DNA of 64,000 nucleotides from Quillaja saponaria (lineage: Eukaryota; Streptophyta; Magnoliopsida; Fabales; Quillajaceae). The notes beneath the pieces are model-generated. The model saw nothing but the letters and a program-made list of their open reading frames with translations. It was not told the DNA's origin and did no database searches. The stretch covers positions 1,860,001 through 1,924,000 of the forward strand of contig CM055607.1 in the NCBI GenBank assembly GCA_029379385.1, read 5' to 3'. Positions 41,332 through 54,814 of the stretch are shown in pieces (the first letter of the stretch is position 1; every line of letters starts with the position of its first letter). A program made the position numbers and the translations under genes.

Positions 41332-42150
41332 GTCCTTGGCTTGATTGATATCCAATCCTGTCAATACTTTCTGGTTATCATCTTTACTGTAATCATATCA
41401 AATGCATTTAAACTTTGTTGAGTAATTTGTTTAATCTTCATTTATACCATCGAGCTGTTCTTAACAACACTATAATGAAATTTCAAAAATGAGATTTTCC
41501 CTGTCCACTTCGCCTGCACATTTGAACTGGTATATTGTTGCCAATTTCGGGTTCTCAGCTTTTTGTGTTCTTTGTCAAGTTTTTTTTCAGGACATGAAGT
41601 TTTTTGTACTGCATTCCCTCGGGTACAACCCACAATTTTTAACTTGCAGGTCACAAGTCTAAATCTCGAGTTGGGAGGGTTTAGATACATGAGAAAGAAG
41701 AAGGGATGTCTCCTTTTATGGAATCCAAGGTTCAGTATAAATACGGCTGAACTAAAGCTAACAAACTACTGTCGATGATATAGCTAGATGATGGCAAATA
41801 TTCAACTCAATACTTATAAAGCATTGGTCGTAACCATGTTTCAAATTATAACATCTAGTAATTGAATAAAACCTTGGAAATGTATAAGATTACACAAGAA
41901 TTGATCAACTATTTGGGGGAGAAAATGATACTAATATGTACTTTATATAACTTAGGAATGCTCTCTCTAGCTATCTCCCTCTCAACCTACGTTAATACAT
42001 TTGCTTCAGAACTCAGAAGGTGATCACAATCATCTTGAATTTCTTGATAAATGGTAAATCCATCCCTCGTCAAATAGTCCCCTACCAACCATTAAACATC
42101 AGTAACAAACCCCATAACTTGACCTTAACAGTCAAGTGATCTTGATTCAA
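41332..42150. other. Intergenic region between OHP2 and the COQ2 locus
   Basis: 3' flanks of two convergent transcription units. Nothing else is recognised; frames at 41442-41690 and 41563-41778 overlap on opposite strands and resemble no protein. Confidence 0.45.
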
Positions 42151-42151
42151 A

Positions 42152-45100
42152 CTAATAAGTCACAATTAGTTTAATTTTTTCTAAAATGAAAATTGCAAAC
42201 TGTAATGTCAAACAAGGATCAGGGATGGGGTGGGGGTGACTAGGGTGTGCGGGTGTGGGTTGTATTCCAGCAAGGAAAACATACCACCAGGGTGAAAGTC
42301 TTCCAGTTAATATTCCAATAAATATTAAGGCGCCAAACCACTCGTTTGACACAAATCTAGAAACAAGAAGAGTAGGAAAAAAGTTAGTTATATATGTTAA
42401 AAGATGAGAAAGAAAATCTTCTTTAAACCAAGCCCCAATTCTTCCCACCATCAAATGTTTGTAACAAACATTGAAACCCTTAAATTATGCTCTCATATTT
42501 TGACTACAATTTAAACTTTAATGAACATTCTATAAACAACATATCTCTCCAGCTCCTGAACACAGCTTACGGTTTTGAAGAAACTCAGAAAGATCATTAT
42601 GCACAACCAAGAAATGGACTCCTCTATAAGAACATAATGGAGTTATGCCCGCAAAGGAAAAATTCTAATAATTAAGCAAATTAAGGTCAGCCAATTTCTA
42701 TTAGTCTCTCAAATCAAGAAAGCCTCCTAAATACATACTTCCTGTTGCAATCAGTCCGGGATGAAAGGTCAACTGTCAATATTTGCCAGGCTAATTGTCC
42801 AGAAGCAGCTGCCAGAAAAGCATAATATGGCCACCCTGCTCGACATTTAATTTATTTGGAGGGAAAAGGGTTATTATAACCCAACTATTAGTCCAAAGTT
42901 TAAAACTTATTTATACAGAAGAAAAGAAAATTCATAAAGAAATTACCAATATCAGTATTAATCCACTAAGCCCAAGCCCGCTGATGCATGCAATACCAAA
43001 CCCAGTAATCCACGTCTTTGTAGAATCACCAAATCTCAAAGCTGTCGATTAAACACCTACTCTCAGGTCATCTTCTTTATCCTGAACACAAAGTCAGATG
43101 GAAATCCAGTAACATGAGAAGAAAATTGAGGTGATTATGTCCCTGAAACAGATAAAACCATTGTACCTGATGTGCATATATTGTATCATACACAAGCGTC
43201 CAAAACAGTCCAGAGATGTACAGTGGCAAAACAACAGCTGGATCGAGACTTCCCTTAATCGCAGTCCATCCTAATAAAGCTCCCCAGTTAAAGGTCAGGC
43301 CAAGATAGGCTTGAGGCTACACCAATATAGAATAGTTACAAAGAAACATTCTATCAGTAAGTAACAGTGAAAGTGTTCACCATAGTTTAATAGAAAATTT
43401 AAACTTTGCAGAAAATATGAAAATCCATTACCCAAAAGGTTAACCTCTTCATGAGAGGATAGGAAAAGACAAGCAATAAGGATGAAGCACCTAGAGAGCC
43501 TGGCTGCCAAAAATACAGAAGTCAAATTATTCAAATACTTGCAGAAAATTTTGAAAATTATGTGTTACAATTAACCAGATACTTGAAAAATGAAATTAAA
43601 AGGATTCAGAAAAAGAATAATTAACAAAGTAATCAATGCAGAGCTTATAAATGGATGACAGATCCCTTTAGCAACAATGTACATATCATATTCATCATCA
43701 ATAGGTATTAATCCTGCCCAATTTACCATGTGCCAAAAGGAATGATACTAACCTATAATGATTCAGTTGAAGAAGAATCCCAAGACCCGAAAGCAATTGA
43801 AAACCAAGAAAACAAAGTCCTTGAAATGGTGTCAGAAAACCACTTGCCACTGGTCTGAACTTTGTACGTTCCACCTGCATTGTATGAAATAATATAAAAT
43901 CATGCGGGTCAAAACTAAATCAAATATCAAAAGTAAGATTTCTTCTACAGTTGGGGGAAACTTCAAAAGAGAAACACTTTGGTATGGCATGTAAAATATA
44001 TGGATAAGGAAATGTGAATATATTCTGTTAGGGAAAGATTGACTACAGAATAGATAAAGCCACATAAGAGATATATTAAAATTCCCAACGACTTTATGAT
44101 GGATGGGATTATGGGTTCAAACTATGCTTTAAAAGGCACAAAACTCTCTCTGCTGCTATCTTTCACCTAAAATTTGAAAAACCCACAACTCTAAGAGCCC
44201 AACTTGAACCTTAACCGTTCTCTGATCCATGAAATTGCAACTTTAAATTCAAACGTAGCCACTTTGTTTAGCAAACCATTACTTCTGTGGCAGTCTACAT
44301 CTTATCAAGCTCTATACAATTGGAGGTTCTTGAAGGTTGACTGACAATGTATAATTGATATTCGATAAGAAAGGCTATAAAACAGGTTATGGCATATATG
44401 GGAATTGCATATAAATGAAATATAAAAATGAAAAAAGGAATCTAGAACATGCAAAATAACCATCACCATTGTCTAGCTTCCAGATTAACTTTCAAAAGCT
44501 ATTATATACCTGCAAAAAAAAATTATACAATAACAAACTCCCAAAAACAATTATGAGGAACAGAACCTTGGTTTCCCTGTGTAAAATTTGTAACCAAGGG
44601 AAAAAGCACCAAACATTACCATAGTATCAATATCCTGGTCAAGGAGATCATTTATAGTACATCCAGCACCTCTCAAAAGTATTGCCCCACATCCAAATAG
44701 AATCAACATCTTAAAATCAGGAAGGTGTCCAGGGGATGCTGCCAATGTAATTGACCTAGGGCATGGAAAATGAAAGGTGGAAAACATTTTAACGAAAGAG
44801 ATGGTTGAGGGGGAACAAACTAAAAGAAAATCAAAGGTAAAGGTTCATAGAAGTTAAAACGAAAAAAAAAAAAAAAGAAGACTTCTCAGACATACTCTAA
44901 TATATCTAGGTGAAAAAAATAAAAATAAAAATAAAGCAAAGGGTTGTTAGTTAACATTTCCACTTTAGTGAAGAAAATTTCTCTCCATTTTCGGAATTAA
45001 AATTTTCTAACAAAAGTGTCCAAAATTTACAAAACAGAAAACAAACTTAGCATCCCATCCACATAAACAGGACCTAGGAGAAAAACTATGCTGTTTGGCT

Positions 45101-46665
45101 AAAATAGCCTACGCCAAGACAGCATGAGTTTCTACACTCCTTTTAAACATGGTTAGACTCGTAAAGGCTGTCAAGTGATCTGCCTTCATAATCACAGTTG
45201 GAAAAATCTCAACCTCAATTTTTTTTTTTTCGATTTAGAGTTTCACTGAGTAATGCTGCAAGCAGAATAATTCTTTTAGGGTTATCTGGAAGATAGAAGA
45301 AACATGAAATTATGTGGAGTTGTGGACATAAATATAGAAATGTTTGTCTATAGCATGATTAAATGTTTTGGTTTAATACAAAATTGGTACAGAGACTGAA
45401 CTGTGTCTTTCAGGAACCTTTGAACAGTACTTAGACGCTGAGAGTAGTGACAACTGACAACATAATTTAATTTAATTATTTAGTGTGGCACTATAAAGAG
45501 GTGTAATAGGGTTTCGAAAGGGAGGAAGTTGAAGGCTACCTGACTTGTGGTGGCTGGAAGTTTGACAATTGAGTAGCTATTCAATTAGGAAATCAGAAGA
45601 AGAAAAAGAGAAAAATAACATTTGAGGCATGTTTCTGAAGTCAAATATATTATCAGTAGAGCTTCATTGCAGCTGAAACTTCTCAAAACTTCCTCCCTGT
45701 TAATATGAAAATGTTATAGGGCACATAGAAAATATCCTCAATCTGCACCCAACTAGGAACCATTTGCACTAATATTATTAAATGATAGACTACTAAACCC
45801 TATAAAATTTTTAGTAACAACGTAAATCCCTAAAACTGTCAAGCTCCACTATTGCCCTTCTTGATAAGACTGATTCCAGAAAGTAAAGCAAACTAAAGAA
45901 GCAACCTATTTAATTCCAAACTTGACTCATAATCATATAAATATAGTATAGCCATTTAAGCTTCTAAAAGTTTGATGTTGTTGGACAATTGCCAGATTAA
46001 TGACTCAGTATTAGAACTGGCAAGACTCTCATAGGCATACAAAGGCAGCCACGTTTATGTTTGAACTCAATTCTATATTTTTTTAATAAGATATAACAAG
46101 CAGCTAAAATTACAGTCACTATAAAAAATTCTTCATCTTTCCAACATTTTCTCTGCAATTAAATATTAACTCATCACACAGATGGAAACGCTTACCACAT
46201 ACAAGGCCAAGCAAGCAACCATGTTCCAATGGGCTTATCAAGCCGAGCTAGCCGAGCATAAGGCTGAGCATGCCTGGGCAAATAAGATTCAATCCAAGAC
46301 ACATGAGCCTCTGAAGACCCTCCTTTATTCGAATCACCCTTGCTCCGGTCCTCATTGTCTTTCGAACTGTCTTGCAGGCTAGAAGACGATGTCGAAATGC
46401 AGGCAAAGGATCTAAAATACGGATGAAATTTAAAACTTTCCCGGAAATTTTCGAACCCAAATGACTGATTGTAGGATTGCTTGCATAGACTAAGAGGATA
46501 ATTAGAAGAATTATTAATCTTATAAGGATTCTTATTCGCGGGTGGGTGAGAGGACGGCTTAAAGGGATTGAAAACGGAGAGGCATAATGAAATACAGCAG
46601 CTGTAGGAAGAGAGGGAGGGTATGAGAAGCCTACGTGAAGCACGAGAGACCCAGACCGAACTCAT
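42152..46665 (-). pseudogene. COQ2/PPT1-like 4-hydroxybenzoate polyprenyltransferase, interrupted
   Basis: Minus-strand exons: 46196-46665, 44620-44755, about 43749-43874, 43432-43503, 43167-43316, 42947-43081, 42739-42835 and 42356 downward. The encoded UbiA enzyme attaches the polyprenyl tail to 4-hydroxybenzoate in the mitochondrial inner membrane for ubiquinone synthesis. Exon 1 gives a Ser/Arg-rich mitochondrial presequence and [19 protein letters not shown]; exon 2 the first Asp-rich motif NDLLDQDID; exons 5-6 the second, [13 protein letters not shown]. Three codons past the second motif's RVGV, codon 43051-43049 is TAA where the family has Lys (VGV-K-STALRF). Later in the same exon one base is missing between SG and NTDIG (about 42960), shifting the frame relative to the next exon (GWPYYAFLAAASGQL). 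The exon 3/4 junction is also irregular, and the usual stop after GRLS is absent. Splice sites otherwise remain, so decay looks recent; a sequence error cannot be excluded. Confidence 0.8.
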
Positions 46666-47349
46666 TTTGAAAAAAAAAGAAGAAAAAGCATCAACTGGTG
46701 AATTCGCTCAACACCCAAGTGACAAAACTCGAAATTGGTACCGAGCCATTTACTTTCGAGCTCGAGTTGGCAGAGAGAGCTTGAAAGCAGCAATTGCTTT
46801 CGGATCTTGCTGGTTGCTGAATATGAACTTGGCTCTCGTTAATGATATCGGAGACATCATCAGTGGGTGTTTGGGATTGGTGGAGACTTGGAGTGGCGGC
46901 TATATCAGTTATCGAGTGATGTCGGGCATGGTTTGATCTGTGAAAGAAAGACTTTTTTTTCTCTCTCTTTTTGGGTATCGTGAAACTAAAAAAATACTAT
47001 GTTATTAACATTCTAATTACCTCCAGAAAGCTAAATTATGATTATAATAGCTGCGCCGTTACACACACTCGCCCTTTTATGTGTTCCAGTTCAGCGGAGA
47101 AAGCTAACAGGTGGTCTAAAGTATCAAAAAAGGCCCTACTGTTTCTCTAACACAGTATGATCCCAGATGTGCCGGCCATGGACGGCATAATTTCGTCACG
47201 TTCTTCTCTCATGATTCTCTCGCTTTTGTCCCCATACATATCCTCCTTTTCGTCGGCTTCCTCTTTCTTTTTGTCCTGCTATGTTACCAGTATACAGACT
47301 ACAACTGCAATTCTCAAAAGACTGAGGCTGGGTCTAGACCCAGAAAGGC
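46666..47349. promoter_or_regulatory. Divergent intergenic region between the COQ2 locus and the kinase gene
   Basis: 684 bases separate the two start codons. It must contain both promoters and leaders. I see no clear TATA box or known element pair. The 104-codon plus-strand frame at 46622-46936 is partly antisense to the COQ2 first exon and is not supported as a gene. Confidence 0.4.
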
Positions 47350-50300
47350 ATGGGCTGTGTTCAAGCAAAACCTTCAACGAATTCACCACCTAGGGGATTG
47401 GAGAGGCTGAAATTGGAAAATGGGTATGTAGGAAATGGAGGTATTGCTGGCAATCGACGATCTACTGGTCAAAGATACGCAAAGAAGGAGTCTGGTAGGT
47501 TATATCGGGATGAACCAAGGAAGTACAATATTGGGTTTGCCAATGGTGATGGTCAAAGCCAAGGAAGCAACTTTGGTGGTAAAGGAGAAGGTGGAGATGA
47601 GGGGAAGAGATACGGTGATCATAAAGACGGAAAGTTGTCAAAGCATGACCGAGATGGAGAACTGGTCGATGGGTGGCCCAAGTGGCTAACTGATAATGTC
47701 CCTAGAGAAGTTTTGGCAGTGTTGATTCCCAGGAGTGCTGAATCATACCGTATGCTTGATAAGGTGCTTGCTTCTAATTTCGTTGCAGTTCTCTAATTTG
47801 TATAGCATATAGGGCGAGAATGAAGATTTGTGTGCATATAATATATATCTTTGCCTTTATCATCTAGCATTCTTGTAAATTTTAAGATGAAATGTCCTAG
47901 GATCATAATTAACAGAATTCAAACTTTTGATGATGGCTTCCTTTAATTTTTCTATCCTGAATTATGATGTTCTTTGATAGAGTCCGCAAACAAAAGGGAA
48001 GACATTTTCCAAATATCAATTGTAGTACTATTGCAAGGTTTCTGGATGCTTTATTCAGTTCCATATAAGCTACTGTCTTTGAACTAAGAAACTTTTATTG
48101 TTGAGAAAGTTGAGGAATCCGTAGGAATCTGAGCGCCAATCTTGCTTCATCAGTTGGGTAGGTTCCTGAAATATAAAACTCAATCCCAGTGGACATTAGT
48201 TCCTACATATAGTTCATACATATAAGTGGAATTGAGTTTTGAAATTTACTACGTTTGCCTGCATAAATTTGGGAAATGCGATTTAAAGCACTGAAGTAAT
48301 TTAGTTTGACTTCTATTGCTGGTGGAATTCATGAATGTATTAATACCTTATTGATGTCTAGTTGAATCTTTTTAGATAGGTAATTCAATGAGTTAATTCC
48401 TTAAAACTCCAAAGCTAATGTGAAAACAATAAATTTCATGATGTTGGTGATCTAGATAATTAATGATGATTTCAAATCAAAGATGTGTTTTGTAAGATTA
48501 ATTTATTTTTACAAAGAGTAATTTTAACATGTAAATTCCATGCATAAATGGATAGATACCTGTACATAAGCAGACACTCGGGAAAAGTGATTGGTTGGTT
48601 GAATTGATGCTGGGAGAAGGAAAAAATCCAGCAAACTTCAGCCAATTAATAGTTAAAATTTTACAGGTAGGACAGGGAACCTACAGCAATGTATATAAAG
48701 CTCGAGATCGATACACCGGAAAAATTGTTGCTCTAAAGAAGGTACGTTTTGATACATCAGAACCTGAGAGTGTTAAATTTATGGCAAGAGAAATTATGAT
48801 ATTACAGAAATTGGATCACCCAAATATTGTAAAGCTTGAAGGATTGGCCACATCAAGGCTGCAGTATAGCCTTTATCTAGTTTTTGATTTCATGCAATCT
48901 GACTTGGGAAGAATTATTTCCCTTACCGAAGAGAGACTCACTGAACCACAGGTTTGAAATTTCTGCTGAATGTCTAGTTTTGGATATGGATCTCTTGTGT
49001 TACCTTGTTTGGTAATCTGAAGTACTGATGTAGGTCAAGTGCTACATGCTTCAACTGCTCTCAGGTCTACAGCATTGCCATGATAGGGGAATTTTACATC
49101 GAGACATCAAAGGATCAAACCTTTTGATTGATAAAAATGGGGTGCTTAAGATTGCAGATTTTGGACTTGCAAATTATTATACTCCCAAAAACAAACGGCC
49201 TATGACAAGCCGAGTTGTGACACTCTGGTACAGAGCTCCTGAGCTTTTGTTAGGTGCCACAGATTATGGAGTTGGCATAGATTTGTGGAGTGCTGGATGC
49301 CTCTTGGCAGAAATGTTCACAGGGACTCCTATTATGCCTGGTAGAACAGAGGTAATGTCTTTGACCATTTATCAAAATCCTTTATCTTGTTTGGCTCCTG
49401 TTGTCTCTGCGTGTGTGTGATGATGATGTGGTTGTCTGCTGGTCTTCATGTTAGGTTCTTGTTTCTCAAATCATCAAGGTTTTTGTGCTTCCAGGTTGAG
49501 CAGCTTCATAGGATTTTCAGACTATGTGGCACACCATCGGAGGAATATTGGAAAAAATTAAAACTTTCCACAACTTTCAGACCTCCAAAGTCATACAAAC
49601 CTAGCCTTGTAGAAACTTTCAAGGATTTTCCTGTGTCTTCTTTGGGTCTGTTGAGCACTCTGCTTGCTTTAGATCCTCATTATCGTGGCTCTGCATCTTT
49701 AGCTCTACAAAATCAGGTGAGCGCATAGAGGAAGGCTAATTCCTTGATTTAAGTAAATCTCTCTCTCCTTGTCCTCCACGCCTCTTGGAACTGCATTAGT
49801 GTTTCTAGAATATTAGTTTAGATGGAATCCTTTTTTATACTTATACACATATCAATCCACAGATTATTGATGGTAAAAATATCATTAAGTTTCCATGGTA
49901 AAATCTTACATAGGTTAAATTGCTTTCTCTCAAGTGTTGATGTTCTTTCATACTTTCCTATAATTCCTCTTATGAATGCCAAAAGTTCTGCTTAATTAGA
50001 GATGTGAATCTAAATGATCAAATAACTAATTTTTATTCCATATGTCAAAAGTGAAATACTATTTTGATGACTGTATGGATGAAGTGCCTTCTAATTTCTA
50101 ATTTGTGCACTATGGGTTACCTAGGGCTTCTAACCTAACAGTGGTTTTTTGAAAAGAAAATCCTTACAAAAAAGTTTGCAAGTATTAAACTAGCTAGTGG
50201 TAGTGTTAGATGGGGAATAGAAGCACACCTATGTTCTGTGTTCAATGCTTAACAAGAGTACAAGACTTTTTACTAACATACATCCCATTTTTATGACCAA

Positions 50301-52137
50301 GTTCAGTTCTAAAGTCACGTGCACTCATGGTATCATTCAAATTTTTAAGGAAATAGTGACATGCTGTAATTATTATTTGAATTTTTTGCTAAAAATATAT
50401 TATTTGGATTGCAGTTTTTCTCCACAAGCCCATTGGCATGTAACCTCTCAGGTCTACCTGTAATCAACAATGAAGACGATGAGCAAAATCAAGCTAGTGA
50501 ACAGATTAAGTAAGTGTTTCCTAATTAAAAGGATTAAGGCTAGTTGAGATAAGTTGTAAAAAACACATACATATAATTAATATCTTTATTGGATTTGTTT
50601 ACATAAATAGGAAGGAGATGGGTATGTGTATTCCATTGCACATGCATGTTTCTTAACTGTTTTCTGTCAGGATTTTCCAAATTATTGAAGTGTTGTATTT
50701 GTTGTCCCAAAGGCAACCCAAGAGGGGTGGATTGGATTTTTAAAATGTTTATTCCCTTTTGTAAAAATACTTAGGTCTTAACGCAAGTAATATGGAATGA
50801 TGCAAAACACCACTGCTTGTTATCGAATTCATTTAATGCTTCTTGCAGTTATATCATCTTGTAGGGAATTTAGGTGTCATATTACGTGACCAACTCTTTT
50901 TTTTTTTTTTTTCCTGTTGGGATGTAATTGAACCCAATATACATACTTACTGGTTAGATGTTTGGCAATTTTCATTATGTGAATTTTGAACCGGATTGGG
51001 TGATTCTTACATCGATTTACACCTAATGGAAATTTGTTATTTGAAGTTATATAATCTCAGTTTGTCATATCCTAGTTTCATATTTGCAATCAAAGATTGA
51101 ACTGATGGAAATCTTTTAGTGTGACTTTTTTTACTGGTTGAGACACTTGATCACTCTGTTCATATTTACAGGTACATGAACTCTACAATGAAACGACGGT
51201 CTCGTACACATCGTGAGAGAAATAGGAAAGATCTAAGATTTGAAAGACTGGTAGGAGATACTGTAGCTTTTAAAGAGGTAAGAATTAAGCCTTTAACAAA
51301 AGAAATTCAGTGATCTCTGCTAAATGGCAAAATTTTTGCTGAAGGAGCAACAGTAATTTTATGGTTTAGTGAAATTGACCATTGAGCTAGTGATGTAGTG
51401 GCAAAGTACTCGTCTTTCTTGCTTAATGTTTGGGTTGAAGTCACAACTAGCATGCTTGGTGAGATTGTGTCAAGCATTCTGTTCAGCCAGCCTTGAGGAA
51501 GTGTCCCTTAGTCCCTCGTGAAAATCCCTCATGTTTGGCTCCCCGGAGGATTTGGGGTTGACCAACCCCCTTCATGTCCTTTTTGGCTTAGCATTGAAAA
51601 TATAACTCCGAAAAAGATGAAAACTTTTCTATTTACCGTTGCAGATAAACATATTATAATATATAATATATATAGTTTTTTTCTCTTATTGGATTGTTCT
51701 TGCAACGAATTTATTTTTCTCCTTTCTTGCATGCTGTTATTGGAGTTATTGTGGACTTCAACTTATCAATGGTGGTATTTCAGGAGCTGAAGCAGAATGC
51801 AGAGACATATGTCCCAAGTGAAGGGCCAGGTAGCACAACCAGCAGTACCTCTCCTAGTGTAAACACTGCTGGGCCAAAAGATAACTCACATTTGTTTCTC
51901 CCCCCACTTATATCTTCCTATCCAAAACTGTTGCCTGAAGGCGGTGACCATTCTAATGGTGGTGAAAATATCAGGATTCTTCCTACATCATTTCCCAAGT
52001 CCAAATCCCGTGCCAATAACAAGAAGGACGATAATGTATTTGGATTAAACCAGATCAACAGGTCTGCATCTACAAGAGAATTCAGAAACTTGAGTCCAAG
52101 AGACCATTTAGGGCTCTTTGCTATTCAGGATGATTAG
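47350..52137 (+). CDS. CDK-like serine/threonine protein kinase with N-terminal acylation signal (597 aa)
   Basis: Seven exons: 47350-47763, 48667-48951, 49034-49351, 49495-49716, 50415-50509, 51172-51277, 51784-52137; 1794 bases, phases consistent. The start MGCVQAK is a myristoylation/palmitoylation motif, predicting plasma-membrane attachment. Residues 1-130 are a Gly/Lys-rich variable region ending WPKWLTDNVPREVLAVLIP. The kinase domain starts near residue 135: GQGTYSNVY loop (140-148), ATP-binding Lys162 (VALKK), catalytic HRD (Asp257), DFG (Asp275), and VVTLWYRAPELLLG in the activation segment. All catalytic residues are present. The C-terminal 180 residues include RRSRTHRERNRKD and a Ser-rich tail. 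The set matches the plant family of CDK-like kinases typified by Arabidopsis At1g18670 (IBS1) and At1g54610. Substrates are unknown. Confidence 0.93.
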
Positions 52138-52814
52138 GCGATGTTGGTTGATAACCATTTTAACCTGAATCGTGCTTTCATTATAATTTTTTTTTTCCTC
52201 TCTCATCCACAATTATTAGTTAACAGGAACATATGTAGGTCATTGTACTGTGGCATCTTTTGTAGCCAATGTATCAATTACCCTCTTGGTATATGCATAT
52301 ATATTTGGAAGTGCATTGTGATAATTTGTATCTGAATAAATCTGTCTGTTAATCAAATTACAATAGCTGCTCAATCCTACGCATGTCAAGCTCAATAAGA
52401 AACAAATTTTTGAGCGGAAGAAGTTTTTTAGCCTGTGAAAATCGCAGCATCCTTTACAGTGTTCAAAAAGGAAAAAGAGAAGAATTAGTACCAAACAATT
52501 TAAATTTTGATTCTTCAACAAAAGATATTACATACATCCCTTGCATCTTTGATACATGTCATGCTCGTAATTCCCATGTAACTAAAGTCACACAAAGTCC
52601 AACCTACACTCACTTTGATGTCTGTTCAAGAAAGAAATCTTCCTTCTCCCTTTCTTCATCTTTAAAATTTGGCAGACAAAAATTTACCTTCGCACGAATT
52701 ATATACAAATTAAGAAACAGAGTTTTACATCTTTCTTTTCTCCTTCATTTTCATTTGAAGAAAAAGCTGCTTCTTTTCTAGCAGAGACTTAATAATTTTG
52801 TACTGTTATGCAAC
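52138..52814. other. Intergenic region between convergent kinase and DUF3511 genes
   Basis: It contains the kinase 3' leader remainder and the DUF3511 3' untranslated region. The frame at 52383-52781 is antisense to that untranslated region and has no recognisable similarity. Confidence 0.45.
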
Positions 52815-53081
52815 TCATACACCACCATAACGAATATCAGTGAACTTGTTCTTGATCCATTTGAAGCTATTTCTTACACTTGTTTTAACCTTACCTTCCA
52901 CCGTGAACACATTATACGCCGCGATTCTCTTCTTCCTTTTGAGCTCTGGATCATTTGCAGATGCAAAACCATCTCCCTTCTGGCTTGGCCCGTTAAAGTT
53001 ATATGAATTTGATCGGTCTCTGAAATCGAATTCCCCGGTATAAGAGCAGGAATATTCAGGAAACGACTTGCTCTTCTCCAT
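52815..53081 (-). CDS. Small DUF3511-family protein (88 aa)
   Basis: A single-exon gene starting MEKSKSFPEYSCSYTGEFDF. The conserved DUF3511 block occupies the C-terminal half: DPELKRKKRIAAYNVFTVEG followed by KVKTSVRNSFKWIKNKFTDI. The family is plant-specific, 80-130 residues long, basic, and of unknown function. The length, the WIK motif and the intronless structure agree with the family. The gene converges on the kinase gene, 678 bases away. A 27-bp duplication lies about 160 bases upstream of its start codon. Confidence 0.9.
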   Translation of the reverse strand: MEKSKSFPEYSCSYTGEFDFRDRSNSYNFNGPSQKGDGFASANDPELKRKKRIAAYNVFTVEGKVKTSVRNSFKWIKNKFTDIRYGGV

Positions 53082-53237
53082 GTATGATCAAAAGAGCACC
53101 GTAACTGCAGAGAAACTATCTAGGTAGTCAGATAGCTTTCTTGCTTCTAGTTTGCATGAATATGAAATACTTCTATGGAATATATATGTGAGAGTAGTTG
53201 TATGAAAACATTGTGGGACAATATTGGTGATGGGTTT

Positions 53238-53291
53238 CTAGAGAAAAACTGAAAGGGAATGCATCTAGAGAAAAACTGAAAGGGAATGCAT
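53238..53291. repeat. Tandem duplication, 27-bp unit x 2
   Basis: The unit CTAGAGAAAAACTGAAAGGG plus AATGCAT occurs at 53238-53264 and 53265-53291 without mismatch. It lies in the presumed promoter of the DUF3511 gene. Confidence 0.9.
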
Positions 53292-54800
53292 CATGATCTG
53301 GTGTGGTGCCACTCCATGTGTGATGTTGGATGGTTTTCTTTTTTGAAGTTGTAATTGATGGGTGGAATCATGAGGACCAATGGTGGTAGGGTCTATTTGT
53401 TGGAGTGAATTGGAGAAGGAATCAGATCACATCATCTTGATGCTACTTGCACAAAATGAATTCATACCCCACACCAATTGTGGTGGTGGCCTTGAGGCCC
53501 AAAATTGGGTGATAGTGTTTGTTTAAAAGGAGGAGCTCTATGAGTTTAGAATGGAGCACGGGCAATGTCCCATTTAAGTCAAATTTAGCGACATGGGGAA
53601 CTTTTGAGTCAGATATAAGTGATACAAAAAGCAATTGAAGTCACACCCCATTTAATTTTAATGTCAATATTGTTGGCTCAGTGCTATGTGGGCCTTGAGA
53701 TTTCATTTTCATGGTCACCAAAGATTACTCACTTTCTGATTCCTTTCTAGATATTTCCTTCTTCTAGTTCAATACATAAAAAATTTATTCATGGCAAGGT
53801 CGGGTTATGTATATGGACATAGATTAATAATTTTTATTTTATAAAAATATAAAATAATTTCACGTTTATATAAAATATTTAAATTGTGTTTGGATACATT
53901 GGTTCTTAAAATTATAATATATGAATTTGAATCAAATAAAACATTACACTTGAAAATTATATTTAAAGTATTTAGTAATAGCTCTCGCCCTCTTTTACGA
54001 CTTCTAACAATGGTTGTGGTAGAATTGTGCTTCTAGCAGTGGTTGACATTGTCTTTAACAAATTTTTATGGTAGTTATTATCGTCTCTGATATGTTTTGA
54101 CAATAATTATCGTATTTTGATGGATCTAGTAATTATCGTCATTTTTGATAGATTTTGAATATGATCAGTATCGTATTTTACAGGCGGTATGGCTGACTAT
54201 AGATGGACAAAGTTGCCAGCATTGGGTGGCAGAGATTGTCAGTGAAGGTGGTCATTTTATAATATGATGTCTCATTACATAAGTAACTATAACAAATAAC
54301 TCATACTATAAATTATAAATTTTAAGATTATTGACAATAATTGAATATGATGTTTTTTAGTTATTTCTCAATTTTTAAGAATTAAGTTAAAAATGTTAAT
54401 TCTAATTTTAAAATATACATTATTAAAAAATTACAATTGTCAAACGGAATGTGAATATTGTATGAAAATTAAATTAACGAACAAACAAATGAATATTAGA
54501 TTAAAAATAATTAGAGCTGTTTAGCAAAATAAAAAAATTAGAGCCCGTGGAATCCATGTGGACCCATATGTACGGTGAGAAGAGTACAGAAACAATCAGC
54601 TTGTCCAAGTTTGGGTCCTCCTATTCTATCCTATCATGCAATACAGATTCTTAGTTTAATAATAAAATAATGGAAAGTAGGAAACATCATAATCTTATTT
54701 GATTTGATTTTGAAAAGCCATAGATAAATGACATTCATGAACATCCTCGTAACAATGCTTCGTTCCATAATTTTAATAACACAACTAAGATTCCATGAAA
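53292..54800. other. AT-rich intergenic region
   Basis: No gene is recognised. Bases about 54000-54200 contain loosely repeated words around GGTTGTGGTAG and TATCGT, similar in style to 34265-34450, possibly ancient repeat debris. Confidence 0.35.
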
Positions 54801-54814
54801 AACAAAAGATAAAG

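Noticed and set aside
46248..46643. 131-codon minus-strand frame in the COQ2 first exon
   Set aside because: It is another frame of the same exon; the 157-codon frame carries the family motif [11 protein letters not shown].
46622..46936. 104-codon plus-strand frame between COQ2 and the kinase
   Set aside because: It partly opposes the COQ2 first exon and lies in promoter sequence; no recognisable protein features.
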